Shown here: piece by piece, positions 13,031-14,145 of the stretch
Layout of the letters: each line of letters starts with the position of its first letter
Position numbering within the stretch: position 1 is the first letter of the stretch
Assembly (NCBI GenBank): GCA_937988695.1
Contig: CALKHM010000313.1
Span: 1-14,145 of the forward strand
Reading direction: 5' to 3'
Origin: an uncultured Microbacterium sp.
Lineage (GTDB): Bacteria; Actinomycetota; Actinomycetes; Actinomycetales; Microbacteriaceae
Length of the DNA: 14,145 bases
Notes under the pieces: model-generated
The model's database searches: none
Told to the model about the DNA's origin: nothing
What the model saw: the letters and a program-made list of their open reading frames with translations, nothing else
Translations under genes and position numbers: made by a program

Positions 13031-14145
13031 TCAGGCCTCGGCGCGCACCAGGCGCGAGCCGCCGTCCCACTCCGTGTAGTTGTACGGGTTCGGGATGAGC
13101 TCCGCGGGCGGCAGCTCCGGCGACATCCCCTCGGCCCACTGCGCCTCGCCCATCTCGGATCGCAGGTAGTCGACGGTGCGGGCCACGGCGTCGCGGGCAC
13201 GGACGAGGTCGCCGGCGAGGCGCCGGTGCGCGTACTTGACCGGCCTGCCGTCGACGAGCACGGTGTGCACATCGCCGCGGCCGGCCTGGAAGACGACGTG
13301 CGTGTACGGGTTGAGGATGGGCGTCATCGTCGGCGAGTCGTCGTTCTTGATGAGCACGATGTCGGCCTTCTTGCCCGGAGTCAGTGAGCCGATGCTGTCG
13401 TCGAGCTCGAGCACGCGTGCGCCGCCCAGCGTCGCGTAGCGCACGACGTCCTCGGCGCGCACGTCGTTGTTCACGACGGTCTCGTTGCGCGCATGCGCGT
13501 CGGAGTGGTCGCGAGCGCGGTCGGCGTTGATGGTGGCGCGCATCGCGGAGAACATGTCCGCGCTCCACCAGACGCTCGTGTCCATCGACAGCGAGATCGG
13601 GATGCCGTGCCGGCGCAGCTGGTGCGTGCTGGGATAGCCCTGACCGGCGCTGTCCTCGCTCTCGGCGGAGACCGAGGCGTTGCCCCCGGAGGCGGCGATC
13701 TTCTGGTACGAGTCCTGCGACAGCGATGCGGAGTGCACATAGGTCACGCGCGGGGTCATGAATCCGCTCTCGGCCATCTGCGTGATGCCGTCGTCTGTGG
13801 TGGCGCCCCAGACCCCGGCATGGGTGGTGACGGCCAGATCCAGCTCGCGCGCGGACTCGAACGCTGCCTGCTCGGGGAAGCCTGGCTGACCGGTGACGTC
13901 GAAAGCGAGCTGCAGGCCGAGCATGTCGTCGCGGGCCGAGAAGTTGCGGCTCACGAAGTCGCGGAACTCCGGCGTGCGGCTCCACTCCCAGGGGGCACCG
14001 AAGAGGTTCCCGTAGCCCAGCACGAATCGGCCCGGCACCTCGCGCAGCGCCTGCAGGGCGCCCTCGGCGTGGTCGACGCTCTGCAGTCCGTGCGACCAGT
14101 CCAGGGTCGTGGTCACACCGGCGTCGATCGCCTCGATCGCGCCGA
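13031..14145 (-). CDS. Amidohydrolase of the TRZ/ATZ (COG0402) type, 5' end outside the window
   Basis: About 370 C-terminal residues are present. The frame runs to the window edge, beginning AIEAIDAGVTTTLDWSH. This is an internal strand of the barrel, so I take the gene as cut and not as starting at the GTG at 14116. Counting from that codon, H99 (TTHAGVW), H128 (YVHSASL) and D179 (LSMDTS) match metal and catalytic residues of this family. The N-terminal HxH pair lies outside. The C-terminal beta sandwich (LDDSIGSLTPGKKADIVLI...VLVDGRPV) is typical. Such enzymes deaminate, dechlorinate or hydrolyse N-containing rings and side chains. As first known gene of the block it may prepare the aromatic substrate. 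Confidence 0.85.
   Translation of the reverse strand, partial: GAIEAIDAGVTTTLDWSHGLQSVDHAEGALQALREVPGRFVLGYGNLFGAPWEWSRTPEFRDFVSRNFSARDDMLGLQLAFDVTGQPGFPEQAAFESARELDLAVTTHAGVWGATTDDGITQMAESGFMTPRVTYVHSASLSQDSYQKIAASGGNASVSAESEDSAGQGYPSTHQLRRHGIPISLSMDTSVWWSADMFSAMRATINADRARDHSDAHARNETVVNNDVRAEDVVRYATLGGARVLELDDSIGSLTPGKKADIVLIKNDDSPTMTPILNPYTHVVFQAGRGDVHTVLVDGRPVKYAHRRLAGDLVRARDAVARTVDYLRSEMGEAQWAEGMSPELPPAELIPNPYNYTEWDGGSRLVRAEA

Overview
The window looks like chromosomal DNA of a high-GC actinobacterium, most likely a Microbacterium-type Microbacteriaceae. The evidence is GC-rich codon use, GTG starts, stop/start overlaps (ATGA), promoter motifs that sit at the start codon as in leaderless transcripts, and actinobacterial protein families. 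The genus is an inference from style, not from a marker gene. I see no rRNA, tRNA, CRISPR array or transposase.

Layout. (1) Positions 1-265 are a non-coding leader with several hairpins, including a perfect 17-bp inverted repeat that overlaps a good promoter. (2) Positions 266-4541 (+) are a four-gene carbohydrate cassette: DeoR-family repressor, zinc-dependent medium-chain dehydrogenase, class I (DhnA-type) aldolase and FGGY kinase. Together they could oxidise a polyol or sugar, phosphorylate it and split it. No transporter is present and the substrate is unknown. (3) Positions 4592-5458 (-) are a spermidine-synthase-fold protein, convergent with the cassette and divergent from the next block. 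(4) Positions 5605-8150 (+) encode 5-oxoprolinase: PxpA followed by a PxpB-PxpC fusion with an unusually long Ala/Pro linker. (5) Positions 8280-14145 (-) are a seven-gene block read right to left: amidohydrolase (cut by the window edge), DoxX-like membrane protein, extradiol dioxygenase catalytic subunit (LigB-like), its small subunit (LigA-like), type III CoA-transferase, a short citrate-synthase/citryl-CoA-lyase-like protein and an IclR regulator. This reads as an aromatic-compound pathway in which a ring-fission product may be activated with CoA and then cleaved.

The most unexpected non-coding signal is a pair of about 80-bp palindromic elements with nearly identical arms (CAGAACTCATCCA) and matching spacing. 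One lies between the divergent promoters at 5483-5567. The other lies in frame inside the PxpB-PxpC linker at 7187-7268. A different 88-bp near-perfect dyad fills the convergent gap at 8173-8260. The candidate biochemical novelties are the unassigned sugar cassette and the aromatic cluster, whose dioxygenase and citrate-synthase-like proteins both seem to lack residues that are catalytic in characterised relatives.
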